Assembly: GCA_963720735.1 (NCBI GenBank)
Contig: CAVRGL010000010.1
Location: 310,001 to 374,000 of the forward strand
Source: JBBRHQ01 sp963720735
Lineage (GTDB): Bacteria; Actinomycetota; Thermoleophilia; Solirubrobacterales; 70-9
DNA length: 64,000 bases
Direction of reading: 5' to 3'
Of the stretch, positions 24,881-32,556 are shown in pieces. How positions within the stretch are numbered: position 1 is the stretch's first letter; each line of letters opens with the position of its first letter. Under the pieces are notes generated by a model. That model was not told where the DNA came from and did no database searches. It saw only the letters and a list, made by a program, of their open reading frames with translations. Position numbers and translations under genes: made by a program.

Positions 24881-25120
24881 AGGTTGCTCAGGGTGGTGGA
24901 GGCCGACGATCCTCGCCCGGCGACGGGCGAGGTCCGCGTCGGGATTCTGGCGGCCGGTGTCTCGTTCACCGATGCCCAGCTTCGCGCCGGCACCAATATC
25001 GGTGTTCCGAAGCCGCCGTTCACCCCGGGCTATGAGCTCGTCGGCGTAGTCGAGGAGTTGGGGCCAGGCTGCTCGAGGCTGCGAGAGGGAGAGCTCGTGC
25101 TCGTGCCGTATCCGAGTCAT
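24881..25120 (+). pseudogene. Remnant of a zinc-type alcohol dehydrogenase/quinone oxidoreductase (MDR), N-terminal GroES-like part only
   Basis: The frame reads RLLRVVEADDPRPATGEVRV, then ILAAGVSFTDAQLRAG, PPFTPGYELVGVVEELGPG and REGELVLVPY. This is the first catalytic-domain half of a medium-chain dehydrogenase, with the usual P-x-x-GEV and PGYE-x-x-G-x-V positions. It stops after about 75 residues; the NAD-binding domain is absent and a secreted-protein gene starts 80 bp later. No plausible start codon with homology lies upstream, so it is a decayed fragment. The DNA before it (24770-24880) contains only four overlapping TAG repeats and an imperfect GGTCGCG/CGCGGCC hairpin. Confidence 0.7.
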
Positions 25121-25200
25121 ACCTGCACCCCGACGGCGGCGGCAGAATCTGCCGCCGCTGATCGTTGATGCCTCGATAACAGCTTCAGAGGGGGACTGTG

Positions 25201-26100
25201 ATGGATGGGGACAGAGCAGCTCAGAGGCGGCGCACGGGCGGGATCTGGACGCTGGGAGCCGCCGCGGTGATCCTTGCATCGCTCGGCACCGGCGTCGCAT
25301 CTGGGGCGTTTTCGGTCAGCGAGCGAGCAGAAGCACCTCCCCTACAAGGTCTTCGGCGACGTGACGGCGAGCTGCCGCACGGCCAGCACGTCAACTTCGG
25401 CGGCTTCAAGACCGAGTACAACGCGGTTCCCTTCGATATCAAGCTCTGGCCGGCCTCGATGGGTCCGCTCGGCAAGGACACCAACAAGTGGTCCACGGTC
25501 GCGGCCAGCCCTACGAGCAAGGGCGGCAAGCTGACCTCGATCGCCTATTGCCAGGGCGGCGCGGAGCCGACCGTGGTGCGGAAGCGGAAGGTCGTCCTGG
25601 AGAGCGCTGCGAACGACGCGTTCCAGAACGTCAGCGTCACCTGCCCCAAGGGCAAGAACGTGATCGGCGGCGGCTGGTCGGCTCGAACCTCAACACCGCT
25701 GTACTACAACTACGAGAACAGCCAGCCCTACCTCGACATCATGGCCCTACAGCGGACCTCCGCCCGCACCTGGCAGGTCTCGGTCGTCAACCAGACAACC
25801 AAATCGCACCCGGTGACCGCGATCGCACTCTGCGGCAAGGGCGCGGCCCCGAAAGCCTCTGTCGCCACGGAGCATGTCCCCCTCTACACGACCAAGACGG
25901 CGACGGCCACGTGCCCGGGTAAGAGCAATCTCGTCTTCGGCGGCTTCCGGAGCGACTTCGACAACCTCTCGGGGCGCAATGCCTTCATCCTCAGCTTCTA
26001 CCGCTCCTCGGAAAAGGCGATCACCGTCCGCGGCGGCCAGAACGGAATCCCTCCTAACAACAAGGCGGCAAAGCTCCAGGCCTTCGCCTACTGCCGCTAG
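25201..26100 (+). CDS. Secreted protein with three Cys-containing repeat modules, compensated frameshift near its N-terminus
   Basis: About 299 residues. A Sec signal (IWTLGAAAVILASLGTGVASG) is followed by three modules of 65-75 residues, each starting TC(P)-G-K-N-x-V-x-GG-(F/W) and ending AYC or ALC: VNFGGFKTEY, VIGGGWSART and VFGGFRSDF mark the modules. No known family; similar modules occur in uncharacterised actinobacterial secreted proteins. Between about 25325 and 25370 the sensible translation is in the +1 frame (QKHLPYKVFGDVTASC); the annotated frame there gives unrelated residues. ATG 25201 follows AGAGGGGG. Converges on the Rieske gene with shared CTAG stops. Confidence 0.75.
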   Translation: MDGDRAAQRRRTGGIWTLGAAAVILASLGTGVASGAFSVSERAEAPPLQGLRRRDGELPHGQHVNFGGFKTEYNAVPFDIKLWPASMGPLGKDTNKWSTVAASPTSKGGKLTSIAYCQGGAEPTVVRKRKVVLESAANDAFQNVSVTCPKGKNVIGGGWSARTSTPLYYNYENSQPYLDIMALQRTSARTWQVSVVNQTTKSHPVTAIALCGKGAAPKASVATEHVPLYTTKTATATCPGKSNLVFGGFRSDFDNLSGRNAFILSFYRSSEKAITVRGGQNGIPPNNKAAKLQAFAYCR

Positions 26101-27262
26101 AGCGCGTCGAGGTAGCGCTCGGCGACCATGCGGTCGAAGGCGTGGGTGTCGTCCTCGCTGTCGCTGTAGCGGCCGGGGGTGAAGCCGCGTGAGGCGACTC
26201 CCTTCTGGGTCAGCTCGCAGACCCGCCAGTCCTCACGGTTGACCTGGTCCCAGAACTCGACCGCGTCGGAGGGATCGAAGCCCTCGGCCGCGATCGTCGC
26301 CGGCTCGAACAGCCACTCGCAGGTGACGGCGGTGCTCGCCGGGTCGCGGGGCCAGAGGGTGTGGAGCATCACGTAGTCGGGGTGGAAGGAGATCAGTGCG
26401 TTGGGGAAGAGCGAGACGTAGAGGACGCTGCGCAGCTCCTCGCCGGAGAGCCCGGCGATCGGCTCGCGGGCGCCGCCTCCTTCCCGCGCCATCGTCTCCG
26501 CCCCTTCGATTGAGTACCAGCGAGCCCCCGCACCAGAGCCCGGCGCCTTCGAACCGCTCGCCGCTGTCATAGCTCGAAAGCGCGTTCAGCTCCGGATGCA
26601 CGCCCGGGCAGTGAAGGCACTCGTTGTAGTTCTCGGCGATCGCCTTCCAGTTGGCCCCGACCTCATAGGTTTGCTCCGCCGCCGGGCCTGAGCTCCGCCG
26701 TGCGGTAGCGCTCGAAGCGCTCGGCGAGGTCCCCGACGTGCTCGCCCGGGTCGGGGGCCCGTCCGCTCAGGTCGACCAGCACCAGGCCCCCGATCACGGC
26801 GGTTCGGATCCGGCGCAGCCCGTTGCAGGCGGGGTCGAAGTCCTCGAGCGCCTCGGTGTGCGGGGCGGCCCTCAGAGCACCGTCGAACCCGTAGGCCCAG
26901 GCGTGGTAGGGGCAGCGAACCAGGCGCTTCGCCCGACCCGCTCCCTCGAGCAGGCGCGAGCCGCGATGCCGGCAGACGTTGTAGAAGGCACGCGCCTCTC
27001 CGTCCTCACCGGCGATCACGAAGAACGACTCGCGCCCCAACTCACGGGCGACGAAGTCTCCGGGCACGCCCAACGCGGAGACGTGGCCGGCGCAGATCCA
27101 GCCGTCGAAGATCCTCTCCAGCTCCCAATCGAGCACGCAGGGGTCGGTGAAAGCCGCCGCGGGCAGCATCCTCGCCCGCAGCAGGGGCTTCGTCGTCTCC
27201 TCGACCTCGCCCCGGCGCAGCGGTAGCGATACCGAGCCGTTGGCTGCCCCCGGGGAGGCCAT
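26097..27262 (-). pseudogene. Frameshifted Rieske non-heme iron oxygenase, alpha subunit
   Basis: Three frames are needed to read one ring-hydroxylating oxygenase. From ATG 27262 the Rieske domain holds CRHRGSRLLEGAG and VRCPYHAWAYGFDGAL, the C-x-H and C-x2-H ligands of the 2Fe-2S cluster. Near 26680 the frame changes and continues VGANWKAIAENYNECLHCPG and HPELNALSSYDSGERF, which carries the mononuclear-iron region. Near 26530 it changes again and ends with the catalytic-domain C-terminus (HTLWPRDPASTAVTCEW ... DWRVCELTQKGVASRGF). All domains are present and in order, so only single-base indels separate it from a full-length gene. Substrate unknown. Confidence 0.85.
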
Positions 27263-27359
27263 CACGGGCTGATCGTAGCGCCGCGGCGGCCGCTGCGCGG
27301 CGGGTGAGAAATTGGCGAAATTCGGGTGATCGGGGCGGCGGCCCCAATAGGGTGCGGGC

Positions 27360-28349
27360 ATGAGGCTCCGGATCCTCGTGGCGCTGCTCTCGTGCGCGCT
27401 TCTGGGATCCGCAATATCCGTCACCGCCGTCGCTTCCGGCGCGCCGCACCACGGGCACCGGGGCGGGCACCGGCACAAGCCGCAGCGCTGCAACGATCAG
27501 CGCGGCCTCTGCGACCGGCGCTTCAACCAGGTGGTGCTCGCCGGCGCCCACAACGCGATGTCGGCGCTCGACCTCGGCTGGAAGATCCCGAACCAGACGA
27601 TCGCGATCCCCCAGCAGCTCCGCTTCGGGATCAGGGGCCTGCTGTTCGACACCCACTACGGGCGGCTGCAGCCCGACGGGACCGTTCGCACCGACGACAA
27701 CGGCAAGGTGACCACCGGCGTCCGCGACCTCTATCTCTGCCACGTCCTCTGCGAGCTCGGCGCCAGCCGCCTGATCCCGGTGCTGCGGGGCATAACCAGG
27801 TTCCTGGAGAGCCATCCGAGGAACGTGCTGCTGATCGACAACGAGGACTACATCGCCCCCACCGACTTCGCCGCGGCGATGCGCTGGAGCGGCCTGCTCG
27901 GTCACGTCTACGACGGACCGCCCGGCCCGCTGTGGCCGAAGCTGCGCCGGATGATCGCGACGCGCCAGCAGGTGGTCGTGCTGGCCGAGCACGACGCGGG
28001 CACGGTCCCCTGGTATCACCGCGCCTACGACGGGATCCTCCAGGAGACGCCCTACACCTTCGCGACCCCCGACCTGCTGACCAACCCGGTCAACTGGCCC
28101 TCGAGCTGCCAGCCGAACCGCGGCGGCACCACCGGATCGCTCTTCCTGATCAACCACTGGTCGCCGGCGACCCCGCCCCCGGTCCCCGATCCCGATGCCT
28201 CGGCCGCGGTGAACGCGAAGAGCGTCATCCTCGGCCGCACCCGCGCCTGTGAGCAGGCCAGGGGGCGCCTGCCGACCGTGATCGCCGCCGACCAGGTCAC
28301 CTATGGCGGACTGATCGGGGCGGTGCGCACCCTGAACGCCGGCGGCTGA
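27360..28349 (+). CDS. Secreted PI-PLC X-domain-like phosphodiesterase
   Basis: A 329-residue protein with a Sec signal, a His/Gly-rich linker (PHHGHRGGHRHKP) and a phosphatidylinositol phospholipase C-like TIM barrel. The paired catalytic His appear as LAGAHNAMSAL (His64) and DLYLCHVLC (His128); GIRGLLFDTHYG and VLLIDNEDYI supply acidic residues. Such bacterial proteins cleave phosphodiester bonds in phosphoinositides or glycans, without calcium. Ends with paired cysteines. Starts about 100 bp from the divergent Rieske gene. Confidence 0.83.
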   Translation: MRLRILVALLSCALLGSAISVTAVASGAPHHGHRGGHRHKPQRCNDQRGLCDRRFNQVVLAGAHNAMSALDLGWKIPNQTIAIPQQLRFGIRGLLFDTHYGRLQPDGTVRTDDNGKVTTGVRDLYLCHVLCELGASRLIPVLRGITRFLESHPRNVLLIDNEDYIAPTDFAAAMRWSGLLGHVYDGPPGPLWPKLRRMIATRQQVVVLAEHDAGTVPWYHRAYDGILQETPYTFATPDLLTNPVNWPSSCQPNRGGTTGSLFLINHWSPATPPPVPDPDASAAVNAKSVILGRTRACEQARGRLPTVIAADQVTYGGLIGAVRTLNAGG

Positions 28350-28386
28350 TCGTGTGCGGTAAGCACGGACCGGTAGCGTCATTCGC

Positions 28387-29226
28387 ATGAGAGCGATCAG
28401 AGCATTCGGCGGGGTCCTCGCGGGCCTACTCCTGTTCAGCGCCCCGGCCCTCGCGCACCCGGGCCACCGCCACGGCCGCGTCCACCTCACCGGCACCGCA
28501 TACGCCTTCGACAACCAGATCCCGATCCCCGGAGCGGCGATCCGGGTGGCCGAGATCCCCGGGGCGACGGCTACCACCGGAGCCGACGGCACCTATGACC
28601 TCAGGGTGCCCGCCCACGCTCGCGTCACCCCCTACATCGAGGCCGCCGGCTTCCACGGCATCTACCTGCAGACCTTCCTCACCCGTGGCGAGAACATCAG
28701 GCGGGTCAACTTCCAGGTGCCCTCGGTCGGCATCTATCACGGGCTGGCGGCGCTGCTCGGAGTCGAGCTGGACGAGAACGACAACCCGAAGAACTGCGTC
28801 GTCGTCTCGACCGTGAGCACAGTCGCGATCCGCGACCTCAGCTTCGAGGACTTCATCGGCTTTGGTGCGCATGGGGTCGCCGGCGCGACCGCGTCGGCCA
28901 AGCCGGCGCTCCCGGACCCGATCTATTTCAACTCCTCGGTGATTCCCGACCGCACGCTGACCGCGACCTCGGACGACGGGGGGGTGCTCTGGCTCGATGT
29001 GCCGCCCGGCGTACACAGGTTCAGCGCCCGGCACCCGAGCGACCGCTTTGCGAGCTTCATCGCCAGCTGCGAGCCGGGCCGCCTGGTGAACGCCAATCCA
29101 CCCCAGGGCCTCTACCAGCTGAAGCCCGGCGAGAAGGACCCCTACGCCCACCTGCGGGGCCATTGGGCTGGGGGAGGGCCGCACAAGCACCGCCCACCCC
29201 ATCGCGGGCATCCCGGCCGCAGCTGA
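28387..29226 (+). CDS. Secreted His-rich protein with a carboxypeptidase-regulatory-like beta-sandwich
   Basis: A 279-residue protein: signal peptide (GVLAGLLLFSAPALA), a short HPGHRHGRVH stretch, a CarboxypepD-reg/transthyretin-like fold (GTAYAFDNQIPIPGAAIRV ... TTGADGTYDLRVPAHA), a second domain ending in PGVHRFSARHPSDRFASFI, and a basic His-rich tail (PHKHRPPHRGHPGR). The terminal His clusters may bind metal. No enzyme motif seen. 37 bp after the PI-PLC-like gene and probably co-transcribed. Confidence 0.7.
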   Translation: MRAIRAFGGVLAGLLLFSAPALAHPGHRHGRVHLTGTAYAFDNQIPIPGAAIRVAEIPGATATTGADGTYDLRVPAHARVTPYIEAAGFHGIYLQTFLTRGENIRRVNFQVPSVGIYHGLAALLGVELDENDNPKNCVVVSTVSTVAIRDLSFEDFIGFGAHGVAGATASAKPALPDPIYFNSSVIPDRTLTATSDDGGVLWLDVPPGVHRFSARHPSDRFASFIASCEPGRLVNANPPQGLYQLKPGEKDPYAHLRGHWAGGGPHKHRPPHRGHPGRS

Positions 29227-29243
29227 GCTTCGCCCCCATCCGG

Positions 29244-29290
29244 GTTCGGCTTGCACGCCGAACGGAGGTTCGCTATACTTTCTGAAGTAT
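29244..29290 (+). promoter_or_regulatory. Sigma-70 type promoter with two overlapping inverted repeats, for the second sigma factor gene
   Basis: TTGCAC (29251-29256) and TATACT (29274-29279) are separated by exactly 17 bp, a near-consensus promoter with expected start near 29286. The -35 sits in the loop of a perfect 7-bp inverted repeat (GTTCGGC 29244-29250 / GCCGAAC 29257-29263). The -10 overlaps another perfect repeat (ATACTT 29275-29280, 4-bp spacer, AAGTAT 29285-29290). The second is well placed for an operator; the first may also serve as terminator stem for the previous gene. Confidence 0.65.
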
Positions 29291-29327
29291 CTGGGCCGAA
29301 ATACGGCCCACCTTGGAAGGAGCACCA

Positions 29328-30275
29328 TTGGCAAGGACCAGAGGCGCTGCCGAGCAGCGCACCGATACGCGTCGCCGGCGCGGCGCACACATAGACGACG
29401 GAAACGGCTCCAACGCGCGGGCGGAGAGGCGCACCGACACCCACCTGCTGCCGGAGCAGACCACCGACAGCTTCCAGCTCTTCCTCAACCAGGCGAGCCG
29501 CTATCCCCTGCTCACCGCGGAGCAGGAGATCGACCTGGCGAAGCGGATCGAGCGCGGCGACCTCGAGGCGAAGGAGCTGCTGATCAACTCCAACCTGCGG
29601 CTCGTGGTCCGTTTCGCGACCCGCTACCAGGGCCACGGCCTGCCGCTCAACGACCTCGTACAGGAGGCGATGATCGGGCTGATCCGCGCCGCGGAGAAGT
29701 TCGACTGGCGCCGGGGCTACAAGTTCTCCACCTACGCGGTGCTGTGGATCAAGCAGTCGATGCAGCGCGGCCTGGACAACAGCGGCCGCGCGGTGCGGAT
29801 CCCCGCCCACATCGCCCAGCGTGAGCGCACCGTCAACAGGGTCGCAAACGAGCTCAGCACCGAGCTGAACCGCGAGCCGACCGAGGAGGAGATCGCCGAG
29901 CGCGCCAAGCTCCCGATCGAGGACGTGATGGCGGTTCAGGACCTGGCCCGCGTCACCTCGAGCCTCGACGCGCCGGTCGGCGACAGCGAGACGACTCTCG
30001 GCGAGCTGCGGGCGCAGAGCGACGGACGCTCCGACGACGAGGTGATCGACCGCGAGCGCGAGGAGGCCGTGAGCAGCGCCCTGGCCACCCTCCCGGAGGG
30101 CGAGCGCCGCGTGCTCGAGGTCCGCTTCGGCACCGGCGGCGAGGTCGCCGGGACCCTCCGCGACGCCGCCCGCGCGGCCGGCGTCACCCAGGAGCAGGCC
30201 CGGCGGCTCGAGGCCCAGGGGCTGAAGCGGCTCGCCTCGGACGAGTCGCTCGCCGGCTGGCGCGAAGCTGCCTGA
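29328..30275 (+). CDS. RNA polymerase sigma-70 family factor, group 2-like
   Basis: About 315 residues. Region 1.2 (FQLFLNQASRYPLLTAEQE), region 2 (NSNLRLVVRFATRYQGHGL, DLVQEAMIGLIRAAEKF, KFSTYAVLWIKQSMQR), region 3 (RIPAHIAQRERTVNRVANEL) and region 4 (LPEGERRVLEVRF ... AARAAGVTQEQARRLEAQGL) are all present. Region 4 has AARAAGVTQEQARRLEAQG where group 1 has V-T-R-E-R-I-R-Q-I-E-A, so -35 preference may differ. The start is TTG 29328, because GGAAGGAG at 29315-29322 sits just before it; the longer TTG 29313 start overlaps that site. Confidence 0.9.
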   Translation: MARTRGAAEQRTDTRRRRGAHIDDGNGSNARAERRTDTHLLPEQTTDSFQLFLNQASRYPLLTAEQEIDLAKRIERGDLEAKELLINSNLRLVVRFATRYQGHGLPLNDLVQEAMIGLIRAAEKFDWRRGYKFSTYAVLWIKQSMQRGLDNSGRAVRIPAHIAQRERTVNRVANELSTELNREPTEEEIAERAKLPIEDVMAVQDLARVTSSLDAPVGDSETTLGELRAQSDGRSDDEVIDREREEAVSSALATLPEGERRVLEVRFGTGGEVAGTLRDAARAAGVTQEQARRLEAQGLKRLASDESLAGWREAA

Positions 30276-31304
30276 TCAGCCTAGGACGAGGTCGGCGACG
30301 CTTCGCACCGTGCCGGCGTCGCCGGAGACGAGCAGGGTGGTGACCACCGAGTCGCGCCACTTCTCGAGGTCGTGGCGGATCTTCTCCGGCGAGCCGACCA
30401 GCGAGAGCTCGTCGATCAGCTCCGCCGGGATCCGCGCGCCGGCCTCGTCCTTGCGCCCGCCCAGGTAGAGGTCCTGCACTTCGGCGATCACCTCGCCGTA
30501 GCCCATGCGGATCGGCACGTTGGCGTGGAAGTTCGCCCCCTTCGCTCCCATGCCGCCGAAATACAGCGCGTAGAAGGGCCGCAGCGAGTCGATCGCCGCG
30601 TCGAGGTCCTCGGAGAGGATCAGCGGGACGGTCGCCGCCACCTCGAACTCCTCGGGCCGGCGCCGGGCCCCCTCGCGGGCGAACCCCTCCTCCAGGGGCC
30701 CCGTGTAGAGGTCCTGGTGGGCGGGTGAGAAGAGCATCGGCAGCCAGCCGTCGCAGAGCTCGGCGGCCAGGGCGATGTTCTTCGGCCCCTCGGCACCGAG
30801 GAAGACCGGGATCTCCTCGCGCAGCGGGTGGATCGAGGACTTCAGCGGCTTGCCGAGCCCGGTCCCGCCTGGGAGCGGCAGCGGGTAGTGGGGGCCATCG
30901 CTCCTCACCGGGCCCCGGCGCGCCCAGATGTCACGGAGGATGCCGATGTACTCGCGGGTCCGAGCCAGCGGCTTCGCGAACGGCATCCCGTACCAGCCCT
31001 CGACCACCTGCGGGCCCGAGACCCCGAGGCCGAGGATGAAACGCCCGCCGGAGAGGTGGTCCATGGTCATCGCCGCCATCGCCGTGGCCGCGGGCTGGCG
31101 CGCCGAGATCTGGGTGATCGCCGTCCCCAACCGCACCCGCTCGGTCTCCGAGCCCCACCAGGCGAGCGGGGTGAGCCCGTCGGAGCCGTAGGCCTCCGCG
31201 GTCCAGATCGAGTCGAAGCCGAGCTTCTCGGCCTCGGCGATAGCCTCGCGCGCGCCGGGCGGCGGGCCTCCGGCCCAGTAGCCGGTGTTGAGCCCGAGCT
31301 TCAG
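30276..31304 (-). CDS. LLM-class flavin/F420-dependent oxidoreductase
   Basis: About 342 residues of a luciferase-like TIM-barrel enzyme. The N-terminus reads KLGLNTGYWAGGPPPGA and GFDSIWTAEAYGSDGLTPLA, then RVRLGTAITQISARQPAATA and LGLGVSGPQVVEGWYGMPFA, typical of mycobacterial and thermoleophilial F420-dependent enzymes. No ATG, GTG or TTG precedes the homologous opening in frame; CTG 31302-31304 is the best start, 22 bp after the upstream reductase stop. A GTG at 31134-31136 would lose the first 56 residues. Reaction unknown; likely hydride transfer from F420H2. Confidence 0.82.
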   Translation of the reverse strand: MKLGLNTGYWAGGPPPGAREAIAEAEKLGFDSIWTAEAYGSDGLTPLAWWGSETERVRLGTAITQISARQPAATAMAAMTMDHLSGGRFILGLGVSGPQVVEGWYGMPFAKPLARTREYIGILRDIWARRGPVRSDGPHYPLPLPGGTGLGKPLKSSIHPLREEIPVFLGAEGPKNIALAAELCDGWLPMLFSPAHQDLYTGPLEEGFAREGARRRPEEFEVAATVPLILSEDLDAAIDSLRPFYALYFGGMGAKGANFHANVPIRMGYGEVIAEVQDLYLGGRKDEAGARIPAELIDELSLVGSPEKIRHDLEKWRDSVVTTLLVSGDAGTVRSVADLVLG

Positions 31305-31326
31305 CTCCCCGGCTACGGCGCGGCCC

Positions 31327-32341
31327 TCAACCCTCGCCGCCGACCTTCAGCACCAGCTTGCCGTTGTTGTCCCCGCTGTAGAGCTTCAGCAAGGTCTCTG
31401 GGAAGGTCTCGATGCCCTCGAACACGTCCTCGCGCGCCTTCACCCTGCCCTCGGCGAGCCAGCCGGCCATCTCGGCCGCCCCCTCCGCGTAGCGGCCGAA
31501 GTACTCGGTGACGACGAAGCCTGTCATCGAAGCGTGGTTGACGAGCAGCGACATGTAGTTGGAGGGACCCCTCATCGGGCCGGTGTTGTTGTACTGGGAG
31601 ATCGCCCCGCAGATCACCACCCGGGCGTGGCGGTTCAGCAATGCCAGGGCTGCGTCGAGGATCTCGCCGCCGACGTTGTCGAAGTAGACGTCGATCCCGT
31701 CCGGGCATGCCTCGGCCAGCGCCGAGCCGACGTCACCCGCCTTGTAGTCGACGACGGCGTCGAAGCCGAGCTCCTCGCCGACGTAGCGGCACTTCTCCTC
31801 GCCGCCGGCGATGCCGACCACGCGGCAGCCCTTGATCTTGGCGATCTGCCCGGCGATCGCGCCCACCGCCCCGGCGGCGGCGGAGACCACCACCGTCTCC
31901 CCCTGCTCGGGCCGGCCGACCTCGAGCAGGCCGAAGTAGGCGGTCATCCCCGTCATCCCCAGGGCCCCGAGAAAGCGCGGCAGAGGCGCCAGCGAGGGGT
32001 CGACCTTGATCAAGCCGCTGCCGTCGCTGATCAGGTACTGCTGGACCCCGAGGAGGCCGGTGACCGTGTCGCCCTCGGCGAAGTCCGGGTGCTGCGAGCG
32101 CGATCACCCGGCCGATCCCGAGCGCCCGCATCACCGCGCCGATCTCGACCGGTGGGATGTAGGAGCGCATCTCGCTGACCCAGCCCCGCATCGCCGGATC
32201 GAGCGAGATGTAGGCGACCTCGATCAGGAGCTGCCCCTCGCCGGGCTCGCCGACCTCCTCCTCGAAGAACTCCCAATCGTCGCGGTCCGGCAACCCGACC
32301 GGCCGGGAGGCGAGCTTGTAGCCGTGGTTGGTGCGGCTCAC
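31327..32341 (-). pseudogene. Frameshifted NADP-dependent oxidoreductase (CurA/leukotriene B4 dehydrogenase-like)
   Basis: From GTG 32341 the frame gives YKLASRPVGLPDRDDWEFFE and RGWVSEMRSYIPPVEIGAVM, then shifts near 32100. The second frame continues HPDFAEGDTVTGLLGVQQY, MTGMTAYFGLLEVG, VVVSAAAGAVGAIAGQIAK (NADP site) and DVYFDNVGGEIL. One extra C in GCGCTCGCAG, where GCGTCGCAG is expected, accounts for the shift; removing it restores a 337-residue enzyme. The family reduces alpha,beta-unsaturated ketones with NADPH. It may be a sequencing error or a fresh inactivation. Confidence 0.85.
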
Positions 32342-32391
32342 GGGCAGGACAGTTTCACAGCTCGCCGGAGCGAGGCTCCCGGAAGGGTCTC

Positions 32392-32556
32392 CTAGTGGGT
32401 TGCGGTGACTGTCGTCAGGGGGTAGCCGAGGTGGGACACGCGGTCGGGCAGGTCGAGGTGCAGCCAGTGCGAGACGTGGGTGGGCGGGGTTTCGAGGATG
32501 ATCTCGGAGTAGTCGCCCTGGTTCAGCTCGTCGACTATGAGCGCCGGGCAGGTCAT
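32392..32556 (-). CDS. Small protein of 54 residues coupled to the histidine kinase
   Basis: ATG 32556 overlaps the stop of the upstream kinase (ATGA). Nearly every codon ends in G or C, as in real genes here. The sequence is acidic at first (IVDELNQGDYSEIILETPP) and then His-rich (THVSHWLHLDLPDRVSHLG). No family recognised and no signal peptide or membrane helix. It may be a small regulator or the start of a gene that has been lost. Confidence 0.5.
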   Translation of the reverse strand: MTCPALIVDELNQGDYSEIILETPPTHVSHWLHLDLPDRVSHLGYPLTTVTATH

